Shown here: one piece after another, positions 32,609-42,014 of the stretch
How the letters are laid out: every line of letters starts with the position of its first letter
How positions within the stretch are numbered: position 1 is the stretch's first letter
Assembly: GCA_963777755.1 (NCBI GenBank)
Contig: CAVZSC010000029.1
Location: 74,263 to 138,262, forward strand
Source: DATFWC01 sp963777755
GTDB lineage: Bacteria > Pseudomonadota > Alphaproteobacteria > Rhizobiales > Xanthobacteraceae
Direction of reading: 5' to 3'
Length of the DNA stretch: 64,000 bases
Translations under genes and position numbers: made by a program
The notes under the pieces: model-generated
Databases searched by the model: none
The model's input: the letters and a program-made list of their open reading frames with translations, nothing else
What the model was told of the DNA's origin: nothing

Positions 32609-34588
32609 TTGGCCCTATCCGTCGCAGGCGCGCCCAGCCAGAAGGTCGTTCCCATCGCTCCGCCACGCCACCAGACCACCACCCCGCCGGATCGCACGCC
32701 CGGGCAACCGAACCGGGGTGGTGCGCCGATCTTGAAGCTCGGCGTGCCGCGCGGGCGACCTGCCCGGCGTCCGCCGGGCCCGTGGCTGATCCAGGTCTTG
32801 CAGCTGTGGCAGGAGCGGGGCACGGCCTATGTGCTCGAGCGGGCCTGGCTGCGCCTGCGCGGTCCCGCGCGCTACGATCCGCATTGGATCAGGACCCACG
32901 ATTCACTGTCCGCCGCCGACATCGCGGCGATCCGGCGGCGCATCGCCCGCCTGGCGCGGCGCTCCGTCATCAGCATCATCCTGGCAGTGGCCGATGCGCC
33001 GCTCGATGCGGTGCGCGCGACGCTCGCGACGCTCGCCGGCCAGATCTATGAGCACTGGGAGCTGCTCGTGGTCGCCGACGCGACCATCGCGACGGAGATG
33101 CGGCGGCTGGTCGAAGCCTATGCGGCCGCCGAACCGAGGATCAGGCTCATTCTCGACGCAAGCGGCGGACCTGTTGGCGCCAGCAACCGGGGGCTCGAGC
33201 TGGCGGGCGGCGAATTCATCGCCCGGCTTGCGGTCGGCAGCCGGCTCGCGCGGCATGCGCTCTATCTGATCGCCGAGGAGATCAACGCCAACCCGGAAGC
33301 GAACATCATCTACGCCGACGAGGACGAGATCGATGCGCGCGGCCAGAGGTCCAATCCGCATTTCAAGACCGACTGGAACCCGGACCTGTTTCTGTCGCAA
33401 GACTATCTGACCGGCCTGGTCGCGCTGCGGCGCGAGCTTGTGTGCGAGGTGGGCGGTTTTCGCGCCGAGCTTGCGCAGGCTGCGGACTATGATCTGGCGC
33501 TGCGCCTGATCGAACGCATACAAGCCGCCACCATCCGTCATGTTCCGTTCGCGCTTTATCACGGAGGCGCGAGAGAAGCCCCAGCGCTTTCGCCGTCCGG
33601 CGACGAACGGGCGAACGACGCCGCGCGGGCGCTGACGCAGCATCTTGCCCGTTCGGGCATCGATGCGACCGTCGCGGTCGCGCCAAGCGGGCGGAATCTT
33701 CGCGTGCGGCGGAGACTTTCCTCGCCGCCGCCGGTCAGCCTGATCATGCCGACCCGCGACGGCGCCCACTTTCTGCGTGCGGCGCTGGAGTCCATTTTCG
33801 CGCATACCGACTATCCCGACTACGAGATCGTCGTCGTCGACAACCAGTCCACGGATGCGCAGGCGCTCGCCTATCTGACGGCGTTGGAGCGGCAGGAGCG
33901 GGTGCGCGTGCTGCGCTACGATCGTCCGTTCAATTTCTCGGCCATCAACAATTTTGCCGCGCGCCAATGCACGAGCCCGATCCTCGGACTGTTGAACAAC
34001 GACGTCACGGTGATCGGCAGCGATTGGCTGCGGGAATTGGTCTCGCAGGCGGTGCGTCCCGAAGTCGGTGCCGTCGGCGCGATGCTCTACTACCCGGACG
34101 ACACCATCCAGCATGCCGGTATCATCGTCGGGTACGGGGGAACTGCGGTGAACTGCTACGCCGGCCTGCCGCGCGGGTCCCCCGGATATTTCGGCCGGGC
34201 GGACGCGATCCAGAACTGCTCCGCGGTGACCGCCGCCTGCCTGTTCACCCGCGCCGCCGTGTTCGCCGAGCTCGGCGGGCTCAACGAACAGCGCTTTGCC
34301 GTCGCCTTCAACGATGTCGACTATTGCCTGAGGCTGCGCGAGCGCGGGTATCTGGTTACCTGGACTCCCTTTGCTGAGCTTTATCACCACGAGTCGGTGA
34401 CGCGTGGCGATGATATGGACCTCGACAAGCGCACCCGCTTCAGAGACGAGGAGGCCCATCTGGGCAGGCATTGGGGCGCGGTGCTGGCCAACGATCCCTA
34501 CTACAATCCCAACTTCTCCCTGCACGAAGGCTGCTTCCAGTGGGGCGGCGACGTGCGCGTGGTGCGGCCGTGGCGCGGGGAGCCTTGA
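32609..34588 (+). CDS. Tandem-domain GT2 glycosyltransferase
   Basis: A 659-residue cytosolic protein with two family 2 glycosyltransferase folds. The first (about 115-330) starts VISIILAVADAPLDAVRATL, has YADEDEID as its acidic motif and TDWNPDLFLSQDY after it; the second (about 375-620) starts VSLIMPTRDGAHFLRAALES, with LLNNDVTV as DXD equivalent and AFNDVDYCLRLRERG as the catalytic-acid region. This arrangement is that of O-antigen and rhamnan-type polymerising transferases. The start is uncertain: the Pro/Arg-rich first 60 residues look doubtful and a later GTG or TTG may be used. It diverges from the HAD-UbiA gene across a 109-base spacer. Confidence 0.85.
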   Translation: MALSVAGAPSQKVVPIAPPRHQTTTPPDRTPGQPNRGGAPILKLGVPRGRPARRPPGPWLIQVLQLWQERGTAYVLERAWLRLRGPARYDPHWIRTHDSLSAADIAAIRRRIARLARRSVISIILAVADAPLDAVRATLATLAGQIYEHWELLVVADATIATEMRRLVEAYAAAEPRIRLILDASGGPVGASNRGLELAGGEFIARLAVGSRLARHALYLIAEEINANPEANIIYADEDEIDARGQRSNPHFKTDWNPDLFLSQDYLTGLVALRRELVCEVGGFRAELAQAADYDLALRLIERIQAATIRHVPFALYHGGAREAPALSPSGDERANDAARALTQHLARSGIDATVAVAPSGRNLRVRRRLSSPPPVSLIMPTRDGAHFLRAALESIFAHTDYPDYEIVVVDNQSTDAQALAYLTALERQERVRVLRYDRPFNFSAINNFAARQCTSPILGLLNNDVTVIGSDWLRELVSQAVRPEVGAVGAMLYYPDDTIQHAGIIVGYGGTAVNCYAGLPRGSPGYFGRADAIQNCSAVTAACLFTRAAVFAELGGLNEQRFAVAFNDVDYCLRLRERGYLVTWTPFAELYHHESVTRGDDMDLDKRTRFRDEEAHLGRHWGAVLANDPYYNPNFSLHEGCFQWGGDVRVVRPWRGEP

Positions 34589-34676
34589 TCTTTTCCCTCG
34601 TCCCGTCTAGCGCGTGCCCGGCGCTGCGAACCCGTCGGCCGATGCGGCGCAAGGTTGCAGAACCCAGGGGGCAGTG

Positions 34677-34976
34677 GTGAACAAGTATGCATGGCGCGTG
34701 AAAGCCGGCGATGGAACCGTCCGCTATTTCGAAGACAAGCTGGAAGCGGAGGCGTTTCATCACGCCGCCGCCGAGCGCCGCCTGGAGGCGACGATCTCGC
34801 CAATACCCTTACCCCTTTCGGTGACTGAGTTCGTCCATTTCCTCGAGCGGCAGGAAGCCGAGCGGCGCATCGCCGAAACGACCCTGGCCGAGATCGAGAA
34901 ACTGACGCCGAATTGGCGCTTGTTCCAAAGCCTGCCGGAGGCGGTGGAACACGCGATCCGCAACGGGAAACAGTAG
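34677..34976 (+). CDS. Small hypothetical protein
   Basis: A 99-residue protein from a GTG preceded by AGGGGG: NKYAWRVKAGDGTVRYFEDK, then an amphipathic helical middle with FLERQEAERRIAETTLAEIE and a short acidic end. No family is recognised. It lies 88 bases after the GT2 gene on the same strand and may be translated from the same message. Codon use looks like the neighbours, which favours a real gene. Confidence 0.5.
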   Translation: MNKYAWRVKAGDGTVRYFEDKLEAEAFHHAAAERRLEATISPIPLPLSVTEFVHFLERQEAERRIAETTLAEIEKLTPNWRLFQSLPEAVEHAIRNGKQ

Positions 34977-35112
34977 GCGCCGCCGCAATATTTCGGCCAA
35001 ATTCTCAGTCAATGTGGGAACTTGAGCCCACGCGATCGATTGCCTGGCTGGCTTGCAGGCGACGCGCCGGCCACGATGACGTCGCGCCACACCCCCGAAG
35101 GAACAAGAACCC

Positions 35113-36288
35113 GTGCCATACGTCCTCAACGGTCCCAAATGGGGCGACCCCACCTACGGTACATCGGCCACGGTCTCATGGAGCTTTGCCGATCTCGATC
35201 TTGATCCACAACTGGCGCAATCCTACCCCGGGTATCCGGATTTTGACGCCACCATCACCGGCGGATTTCGCGATCTCGTCCGCTCGTTCTTCTCATTGTG
35301 GGACCTGCTGACCGGGATCAATTTCGTCGAGGTTCCGGATTCGCTGTCGAGCAGCCTTCGCGTGGGACAGAATTTCATCGACGGCGCGGGCAACACACTC
35401 GGCTTCGCCACCTGGTGGACGCAAGGCAACTCGATCACGCAGGCCACCATCGAGTTCGATGCGGATGCTTTCGGCGACACCAATCGCTTCTTCCTGGTCG
35501 GCCTGCATGAGCTCGGTCACGCCATCGGGCTCGGCCACTCGAGCTCCTTGCTCGACCTGATGTACCCCATCATCAACAACCAGATCGGTCTCTCGGTCGA
35601 CGACATGACCGGGGGGCGCGTGCTCTATTCCAGCGGCCTGACGTTGCAGGGCACGGCTGCGGGCGACGCGCTCAACGGCGGCGGCGCCGATGACATCATC
35701 TTCGGCTTTGAGGGCGGTGACACGGTCAACGGCGGGGCAGGGGACGACATCATCGTTGGCGGACGCGACTCCAACGACGCGGCCAATTCGCTGGTCGGCG
35801 GCGGTGGAAACGACGTCCTCTATGGTAACGGCGGCGCCGACACGCTTACGGATGCCAGCGGGAACAACGTGATGATCGGTGGCTTCGGCGCCGACCAGAT
35901 CACCACTGGGGCAGGCAATGACATCGTGTACGGCAACCAGGACAACGACACCGTCAATGCGGGCGACGGCAACAACCTGATCTTCGGCGGTCAGGGCAAC
36001 GACAGCGTCGCGACCGGCAGCGGCGCCGACATCCTGTGGGGTCTCGAAGGCAACGATACGTTGCAGGGCGACGGCGGGGCTGATCGCTACGTGTTCACCG
36101 CCGGCTCTGGGGCCGACCTCGTCTTCGGCTTCAACTTCGCGGAGGGCGATCTCCTGGATATCCAGGGGCAGGGGCGGACGATTGGCACGGCGGCGGACGG
36201 GTTTGCCTTGATCACCCTGTCGGGCGGAGGGTCGTTCGAGCTCAACGGGATCGCGCCGGGAAGCGTGCAGGCGAGCTGGTTCGTGTGA
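35113..36288 (+). CDS. M10-type zinc metalloprotease with RTX repeats, copy 1
   Basis: A 391-residue protein. Residues 1 to about 175 form a compact metzincin domain: HELGHAIGLGHS holds the HExxHxxGxxH zinc ligands and catalytic Glu, and LLDLMYPI supplies the Met-turn. RTX nonapeptides follow (FGFEGGDTVNGG, YGNQDNDTVNAGDG, WGLEGNDTLQGD), then a type B tail with EGDLLDIQGQGRT and LSGGGSFELNGI. No propeptide or signal peptide precedes MPYVLNGPKW, as in serralysins exported by type I secretion, though serralysins have a short propeptide. The start is GTG at 35113 after AAGGAAC. The gene is followed by a paralogue; the pair looks like a tandem duplication. Confidence 0.87.
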   Translation: MPYVLNGPKWGDPTYGTSATVSWSFADLDLDPQLAQSYPGYPDFDATITGGFRDLVRSFFSLWDLLTGINFVEVPDSLSSSLRVGQNFIDGAGNTLGFATWWTQGNSITQATIEFDADAFGDTNRFFLVGLHELGHAIGLGHSSSLLDLMYPIINNQIGLSVDDMTGGRVLYSSGLTLQGTAAGDALNGGGADDIIFGFEGGDTVNGGAGDDIIVGGRDSNDAANSLVGGGGNDVLYGNGGADTLTDASGNNVMIGGFGADQITTGAGNDIVYGNQDNDTVNAGDGNNLIFGGQGNDSVATGSGADILWGLEGNDTLQGDGGADRYVFTAGSGADLVFGFNFAEGDLLDIQGQGRTIGTAADGFALITLSGGGSFELNGIAPGSVQASWFV

Positions 36289-36518
36289 CGGCTGTAAGTC
36301 GTTCTGAGCCATGGGTGAGGGATTCGTAAGTCTATCGGCCATGGAACTCCGCACTTCGTTGCCATAGGTCGTGTCTATCGTGCAACCGCGCGTTCATTGT
36401 AGATTCCAGGTCTGCGTTGTACATCTTGCTTCGGGCACAGCCGTCCGGGTCCGTCTGATGTGTGCGGCTGCCTGACTGGCGCGCGAAGCGCGTCGCCACA
36501 ACAATCTGGGGAGCAGAC

Positions 36519-37700
36519 ATGCCTTACGTGCTGAATGGCGTTAAGTGGGGCAACCCGACGAACGGAACGGCGGCCACCGTCAACTGGAGCTTTGCCGACA
36601 ATCCAGCTTTGGATACGCAGCTGGCGCAAACCTATTCGGGATATACCGATTTCGATGCGAGTATCAGCGGCAGTTTCCGCGACACCGTCCGCTCGGTATT
36701 CGCCCTTTGGGATCTGCTGACGGGAATCACGTTCGTCGAGGTCGCCAATTCCACGGCCAGCCAGCTTCGCGTAGGAACGGATTTTATCGACGGAGCAGGC
36801 AATACGATCGGCCTTGCCACGTGGTATACGAATGGAGCCGGTTCGATCACGCAAGCGACCATCGAGTTCGAGCCCGAGGCCTTCAACGACGCGAACATAT
36901 TCTATCTGATCGGACTGCACGAGCTTGGTCATGCCATCGGTCTCGGCCATTCGAGCTCCCAGTTCGACATCATGTTCCCGACGGTCGGCACTCAGGTCGG
37001 CCTCTCCATCGACGACCTCACCGGCGGACGCGTCCTCTATTCGAGTGGGCTGACGCTGCAGGGAACGACGGGCGGCGACGCGCAGAACGGCGGCAGCGCC
37101 GACGACATCATCTTCGGCTTGGAGGGCGGCGACACGGTCAACGGCAATGGCGGCGACGACATCATCGTCGGCGGCCGCGATTCCAATGATGCGGCCGATT
37201 CGCTCCTCGGCGGCGCCGGCAACGACGTCACCTACGGCAACGGCGGCGCCAACTCGCTCGTCGACACCAGCGGCAACAACGTGATGATCGGCGGGTTCGG
37301 CAACAACTCGATTGTCACCGGCTCGGGGAACGACATCATCTACGGCAACCAGAACGACGACCGTATCAATGCGGGAGACGGCAACAACCAGGTGTTTGCC
37401 GGACAGGGCAACGACAGCGTGTCGACCGGGACCGGCGCCGACCTGATCTACGGCCTCGAGGGCAACGATACGATGTCCGGCGGTACCGGAGCGGATCGCT
37501 ACGTGTTCAATGCCGGTTCCGGCGGCGACCTTATCTTCGGCTTCAACTTCGCCGAAGGCGACCGCCTCGATATCCAGGGCCAAGGGCGGACGATCGGCAA
37601 CTCTGGCAGTGGCTTCGCGTTGATCACGCTCTCCGGCGGCGGCACGTTCGAGCTCAACGGCATCACGGCAGGAAGCGTCCAGGCGAGCTGGTTCGTCTGA
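36519..37700 (+). CDS. M10-type zinc metalloprotease with RTX repeats, copy 2
   Basis: A 393-residue tandem paralogue of the preceding gene: MPYVLNGVKWGNPT at the start, HELGHAIGLGHSSSQFDIMF with zinc ligands and Met-turn in the middle, then RTX units and the same EGDRLDIQGQGRT tail ending SVQASWFV. Similarity runs the whole length, so duplication involved the complete gene. The 230 bases between the copies hold no other gene. ATG at 36519 is aligned to the start of copy 1. A strong intrinsic terminator follows at 37749. Confidence 0.87.
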   Translation: MPYVLNGVKWGNPTNGTAATVNWSFADNPALDTQLAQTYSGYTDFDASISGSFRDTVRSVFALWDLLTGITFVEVANSTASQLRVGTDFIDGAGNTIGLATWYTNGAGSITQATIEFEPEAFNDANIFYLIGLHELGHAIGLGHSSSQFDIMFPTVGTQVGLSIDDLTGGRVLYSSGLTLQGTTGGDAQNGGSADDIIFGLEGGDTVNGNGGDDIIVGGRDSNDAADSLLGGAGNDVTYGNGGANSLVDTSGNNVMIGGFGNNSIVTGSGNDIIYGNQNDDRINAGDGNNQVFAGQGNDSVSTGTGADLIYGLEGNDTMSGGTGADRYVFNAGSGGDLIFGFNFAEGDRLDIQGQGRTIGNSGSGFALITLSGGGTFELNGITAGSVQASWFV

Positions 37701-37748
37701 GCCTGCAGGCTCGACCAGACGAGCCGAATGCAGTATCGCCATTCGAGG

Positions 37749-37778
37749 CTCCGGCGCCTGCGGCGCCGGAGTTTTTTT
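37749..37778 (+). terminator. Rho-independent terminator after the protease pair
   Basis: CTCCGGCGCC (37749-37758), a three-base loop and GGCGCCGGAG (37762-37771) form a perfect 10-bp stem followed by seven T. It lies 49 bases past the stop of the second protease gene. Confidence 0.92.
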
Positions 37779-37856
37779 CTTGCCCCGCCGCCGATATAAC
37801 ACAATGAAAATGCAGCATTCGGCTTGCCGGCAAGCCTCGGCGCACAGGAGATTTTC

Positions 37857-39227
37857 ATGCGGATTGCGATGATTGGTACGGGCTATGTCGGCCTCGTGTC
37901 GGGGGCGTGCTTTGCCGATTTCGGCCATCATGTCATCTGCGTCGACAAGGACGCCAACAAGATCGCAGCGCTCAATCAGGGCAAGATGCCGATCTACGAG
38001 CCTGGTCTCGCCGACCTGGTGGCGAGCAACGTGCGCGAGGGGCGGCTTGCGTTCGCGACCGAGCTCGCCGATGCGGTGCGCCGGGCCGATGCGGTGTTCG
38101 TGGCGGTCGGCACGCCGTCGCGCCGCGGCGACGGCCATGCCGATCTGAGCTACGTCTTCGCCGCCGCCGCCGAGATCGCCGCCGAGCTCGACGGCTTCAC
38201 CGTCGTGGTGACGAAATCCACCGTGCCGGTCGGCACCGGAGACGAGATCGAGGCGATCATCCGCCAGCGCCGGCCCGATGCCGAGTTCGCGGTCGTGTCG
38301 AACCCGGAGTTCCTGCGCGAAGGCGCGGCGATCCGCGACTTCAAACATCCGGACCGCATCGTGGTCGGCACCACCGACCAGCGCGCGCGCGAGGTGATGG
38401 CGGAGATCTACCGGCCGCTCTATCTCAACGCGGCGCCGATCCTCTACACCGGGCGACGCACGGCCGAGCTCATCAAGTATTCGGCCAACGCCTTCCTTGC
38501 CACCAAGATCACCTTCATCAACGAGATCGCCGACCTGTGCGAGAAGGTGGGCGCCGACGTCCAGGACGTTGCGCGCGGCATCGGCCTCGACAACCGGATC
38601 GGCTCGAAATTCCTGCACGCGGGTCCCGGGTTTGGCGGCTCATGCTTTCCCAAGGACGCGCAGGCGCTGATCAAGACGGCCCAGGACTTTGCGGCGCCGC
38701 TGCGCATCGTCGAGACCGTGATGGCGGTCAACGGCGTGCGCAAGCGCGCGATGGCGCGCAAGGTCGCCGCCGCGCTCGGGGGCAACCTGCGCGGCAAGAC
38801 CATCGCGCTGCTCGGCCTCACCTTCAAGCCCAACACCGACGACATGCGCGAGGCCCCTTCGCTCACGCTCACCACGGCGCTCAAGGATCTCGGCGCCCAG
38901 GTGCGTGCCTACGATCCCGTCGGCATGGAGCAGGCCAAGCTGGTGCTCGAGGACGTGGTCTATTGCGACGGGCCCTATACCTGCGCCGAGGGCGCCCATG
39001 CGCTCGTCATCGTCACCGAATGGGAACAGTTCAGGGCACTCGATTTCGAGCGGCTCAAGCACGTCATGGCGCAGCCGGTGCTGGTCGACCTGCGCAACAT
39101 CTATCGGCCGGAGGAAGTGGCGCGCCACGACTTCCTCTATGACTGCGTCGGCCGCTCGCCCGACCTGCCCGACGGTGCCGAGGTCAAGATCGCGGCGCGC
39201 GCAGTCGCCGGCGCATCGCGGCTGTGA
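37857..39227 (+). CDS. ugd: UDP-glucose 6-dehydrogenase
   Basis: A 456-residue cytosolic NAD-dependent enzyme making UDP-glucuronate. MRIAMIGTGYVGLVSGACFA is the NAD motif, STVPVGTGDE and NPEFLREGAA are family blocks, and the catalytic Cys is in GPGFGGSCFPKDAQAL. The UDP-binding C-terminal domain ends with VDLRNIYRPEE. AGGAG stands seven bases before the ATG at 37857. UDP-GlcA feeds acidic polysaccharides or further pentose and galacturonate precursors. It is preceded by a terminator, so it has its own promoter in 37779-37856. Confidence 0.95.
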   Translation: MRIAMIGTGYVGLVSGACFADFGHHVICVDKDANKIAALNQGKMPIYEPGLADLVASNVREGRLAFATELADAVRRADAVFVAVGTPSRRGDGHADLSYVFAAAAEIAAELDGFTVVVTKSTVPVGTGDEIEAIIRQRRPDAEFAVVSNPEFLREGAAIRDFKHPDRIVVGTTDQRAREVMAEIYRPLYLNAAPILYTGRRTAELIKYSANAFLATKITFINEIADLCEKVGADVQDVARGIGLDNRIGSKFLHAGPGFGGSCFPKDAQALIKTAQDFAAPLRIVETVMAVNGVRKRAMARKVAAALGGNLRGKTIALLGLTFKPNTDDMREAPSLTLTTALKDLGAQVRAYDPVGMEQAKLVLEDVVYCDGPYTCAEGAHALVIVTEWEQFRALDFERLKHVMAQPVLVDLRNIYRPEEVARHDFLYDCVGRSPDLPDGAEVKIAARAVAGASRL

Positions 39228-39257
39228 CAAATCCGGATGTTTCTTGCGCGGGCGGCG

Positions 39258-39662
39258 TCAGCAGCGCGCGCAGATGCTGTTGAGGCGGCGCTGCAGGCTC
39301 TCGTCCATCCGCTTCCATTCGGAGTGCCACTCGGGCGAGCCAACGGGATACGGATTGTCTGCCGCGCCGCTGCCGAACGTGGTCGATGCGCGAGCGGCTT
39401 GCTGATCGGCGGCAACCGCTCCCGTGGCGGAGGCTCCGCTCGCGGCCGCGGCGATCGTCCGCGGTCTCGGCGTTGCGCGTCTGGCGTAGACGGTGCGGCG
39501 GACCGCGGCTGGGTGCCCGGACAGCACGGCCTGCTCATACTCGGCGCGCGATTTCGCGATCTGCGGCGCGTAGCTCGAGTAGGAGCCGCAACCGGCGAGA
39601 GTCGCGGTCGCCGCCAGCAGGCACAGCACGCGGAGCGCCGAAATCGGCCATCGTGAGTCCAT
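39258..39662 (-). CDS. Small putative lipoprotein
   Basis: A 134-residue protein with a lipoprotein signal: basic start MDSRWPISALRV, hydrophobic core and lipobox LAGC with Cys25. The mature part contains SSYAPQIAKSRAEYEQAV and an Ala-rich linker, and ends WKRMDESLQRRLNSICARC. No enzymatic family is recognised. It is convergent with ugd, 30 bases apart. Confidence 0.65.
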   Translation of the reverse strand: MDSRWPISALRVLCLLAATATLAGCGSYSSYAPQIAKSRAEYEQAVLSGHPAAVRRTVYARRATPRPRTIAAAASGASATGAVAADQQAARASTTFGSGAADNPYPVGSPEWHSEWKRMDESLQRRLNSICARC

Positions 39663-39761
39663 GCCTAATTCTTAACCGGATTTCCGGCCGGGTTGCAGCG
39701 GGTTATGGGAGGACGCCGCGCATTCGGTTTCGACTGTGGCTTTTTGGTGACACTTGGCCAT

Positions 39762-40940
39762 TCAGGAAGCGCCAAGCCCGAATGCCCCCAGGTCCACCTT
39801 CGGCGGCTGGCCGCTCAGGACATCGGCGAGCGCTTCGCCGATCGCCGGCGCGTGCTTGAATCCGTGTCCCGAGCAGGCTGAGGCGAACAGGATCCGCTCG
39901 TGCTCCGGGTGCGCGTCGATGACGAAGCGTGCGCCTGGGGCCCGGGTGTACAGGCAGACGTCCGTCTTGATGCAGCGCGGGCCCACGTCGGGGAAGAACG
40001 GCTGGATGTAGGTCGCGTAGACATGCGCAATTTCCCCGGGCTCCACCGTCCGCTGGACCGTGTCGGGGTCGACCTCGCCGTCATCCTCCTCGTGGGCGAT
40101 CTTGAGGCCGGCGCCGGCGTCTCCGATCAGCGGAAAACCATAGATGTCCGACCTGATCGCCGCACCGCCGCTCACCTGCCAGATGAAGACCGGACAGCGC
40201 GAGGTGGAAAACAGCTCCGCCCGGCTGCGGATTTCGAACCAGGTGAGCACCTGGCGGCTTACGCCGAACATGCCCTTGAACCGGGGCCCGAGCAGGCGTG
40301 GCAGCCACGCGCCGGCGGCGATCAGCAACTGGTCGGCCTCGCAGGTTTGTCCGTCCGCACATTCGATACGCACCCCGCTTGCCGAGGTTGCGAACCGTGT
40401 GACCGTTGTGTTCGTCTTGAGGGCAGCCCCGTGCTGTTGCGCGAGCGCGAGCTGGGCGCGGATGCAGGCTTCCGGCAACAGGTAACCGCCCGACTCGTCG
40501 AGGAACGCACGTTCGTCGTCGCGCACGGCGAATTGCGGGAACCGGCCGCGGATGGCGGCACCTGATTCGAACAGTCGATGCGGGATGCCGTGCTGCCGTG
40601 CCGCTGCCTCCATGTTGCCAACGAAGTCCACGACGCCGCGGATCGGGCTTGCTTCGCGCCCGGTGATGACCAGGCAGCCGCATTGCACCATCAGGGTCTC
40701 GCCGCTCGCCCGCTCGAGATCGCGCCACAGCGCGTGCGAGCGCAGCGCCAGCGGCGCGTATTCGACCCCTTCGCCAATGGCCGTGCGCGTGATGCGCGTC
40801 TCGCCATGCGAGGAACCGAACATGTGCGGCGGTGAATGGCGGTCGATTCCGAGGACGGAGCGGCCGCGGCGCGCCAGGTGATAGAGTGCGGCGCTGCCGA
40901 TCGCACCGACGCCAAGCACGATCACGTCGACCCTCGCCAT
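39762..40940 (-). CDS. FAD-dependent amino-acid oxidase, N-methyltryptophan/sarcosine oxidase-like
   Basis: A 392-residue monomeric-sarcosine-oxidase-type flavoprotein. VDVIVLGVGAIGSAALYHLA is the FAD motif, GSSHGETRITRTA matches the family's GSHHGxTRIxR block, and CLYTRAPGARFVIDAHP carries the Cys that binds FAD covalently in this family. SACSGHGFKHAPAIGE closes the flavin site. It would oxidise an N-methyl amino acid or related amine, giving H2O2. It is predicted cytosolic. The ATG at 40940 is set by homology to the FAD motif. It lies 31 bases downstream of the RmlD-like gene on the same strand. Confidence 0.87.
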   Translation of the reverse strand: MARVDVIVLGVGAIGSAALYHLARRGRSVLGIDRHSPPHMFGSSHGETRITRTAIGEGVEYAPLALRSHALWRDLERASGETLMVQCGCLVITGREASPIRGVVDFVGNMEAAARQHGIPHRLFESGAAIRGRFPQFAVRDDERAFLDESGGYLLPEACIRAQLALAQQHGAALKTNTTVTRFATSASGVRIECADGQTCEADQLLIAAGAWLPRLLGPRFKGMFGVSRQVLTWFEIRSRAELFSTSRCPVFIWQVSGGAAIRSDIYGFPLIGDAGAGLKIAHEEDDGEVDPDTVQRTVEPGEIAHVYATYIQPFFPDVGPRCIKTDVCLYTRAPGARFVIDAHPEHERILFASACSGHGFKHAPAIGEALADVLSGQPPKVDLGAFGLGAS

Positions 40941-40971
40941 CCGCGCTATCCGTTCACGCCATCGGAAGCTC

Positions 40972-41901
40972 TCACCGCCGCGAAATCTCCGGGCTCGCAT
41001 CCGCCTGCTCGGCCCGATGCAGCTGCTCCATGCAGGCCTCGAGGCGAGGGCGCCAGTCGGGCAACCGAATGGCGAAGGCGCGCGCGACCTTGCTGCAGTC
41101 GAGGCAGGAGTAGGTGGGGCGCTGCGCCGGTCCGGGCCAGTCGGCAACCGAGATCGGCTCGATGCGCGGGACGCGATGTCCGAGCCGGGCCCAGGTGTCG
41201 AACACGGCTTCGGCGAAGCCGAGCCACGTCGTCTCACCGGCGCCGGCGACGTGATAGATCCCGGGCGCCTGCCTGCCGGTGCTGGCAAGGAGCTGCGTGG
41301 TCATCGCGAGCATGGCGCGCGCAAGGTCGGGGCCTGCGGTGGGCGTGCCGTACTGATCGGCGACCACGCGCACCGTGTCCTGCGCCTTGGCGAGGCGCAG
41401 CATGGAGGTGACGAAATTGGTGCCGTAGGTCCCGTACACCCAGGATGTCCGCAGGATGAAAGCGGAAGGGTCGGCCGCCATGACCGCCTGCTCGCCTTCG
41501 GCTTTCGAGCGCCCGTAGACGCTGAGCGGATGCGTCGCGTCGTCCTCCGCATAGGGCGCCATCTTGGCGCCGTCGAACACGTAATCGCTGGACACGTGCA
41601 GGAACGGGATGTCGGCACCGGCTGCCGCGCGCGCGAGGCGGGCGGCGGCATCTCGATTGATGGCGAAAGCAGCTGCCGGATTGCGCTCGGCCTCGTCGAC
41701 CACCACGCAACCGGCCGCATTGATGATTGCGCACGGCGCCAAGGATGCCAGCACCCGCTCGATCGACTCCGGATTCTCGATGTCGAGCTCCGGCCGCCCG
41801 AGCGCCCGCATGGGCAGGCCGAGCGCGGCCGCTTCCTCCACCAGGAACCGCGCGACGCGCCCGCTTCTACCGGCAACCAGGATCGGACCGTTGGCTGGCA
41901 T
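40972..41901 (-). CDS. rfbD: dTDP-4-dehydrorhamnose reductase (RmlD/RfbD family)
   Basis: A 309-residue extended SDR. ILVAGRSGRVARFLVEEAA replaces the usual GxxGQ nucleotide loop, PCAIINAAGCVVVDEAERNP matches the RmlD block AyTaVDxAE, HVSSDYVFDG and YGRSKAEGEQAV supply the catalytic Tyr and Lys, and TSWVYGTYGTNFV follows. RmlABC are not in the window, so either they are elsewhere or the enzyme reduces another dTDP-keto sugar. ATG at 41901. It diverges from the membrane protein at 42015. Confidence 0.83.
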   Translation of the reverse strand: MPANGPILVAGRSGRVARFLVEEAAALGLPMRALGRPELDIENPESIERVLASLAPCAIINAAGCVVVDEAERNPAAAFAINRDAAARLARAAAGADIPFLHVSSDYVFDGAKMAPYAEDDATHPLSVYGRSKAEGEQAVMAADPSAFILRTSWVYGTYGTNFVTSMLRLAKAQDTVRVVADQYGTPTAGPDLARAMLAMTTQLLASTGRQAPGIYHVAGAGETTWLGFAEAVFDTWARLGHRVPRIEPISVADWPGPAQRPTYSCLDCSKVARAFAIRLPDWRPRLEACMEQLHRAEQADASPEISRR

Positions 41902-42014
41902 CGTGCACGTCACGCGCAAAGCATGGGGAATGGCGTCCTCGGTCGGTTGCGGACGGGTCTTCTTGCATGCACGGTGCGGGTTGGCAAACGTCTTTTCGCC
42001 GCCACGGAGCCGCC

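Noticed and set aside
22242..34588. A nodulation gene cluster proper
   Set aside because: nodA, nodB, nodC, nodIJ and nod boxes are not seen, so only the decoration chemistry is shared; the genes are not called nod or noe.
40972..41901. A full dTDP-rhamnose pathway
   Set aside because: Only the RmlD-like reductase is seen; RmlA, RmlB and RmlC homologues are absent from the window.
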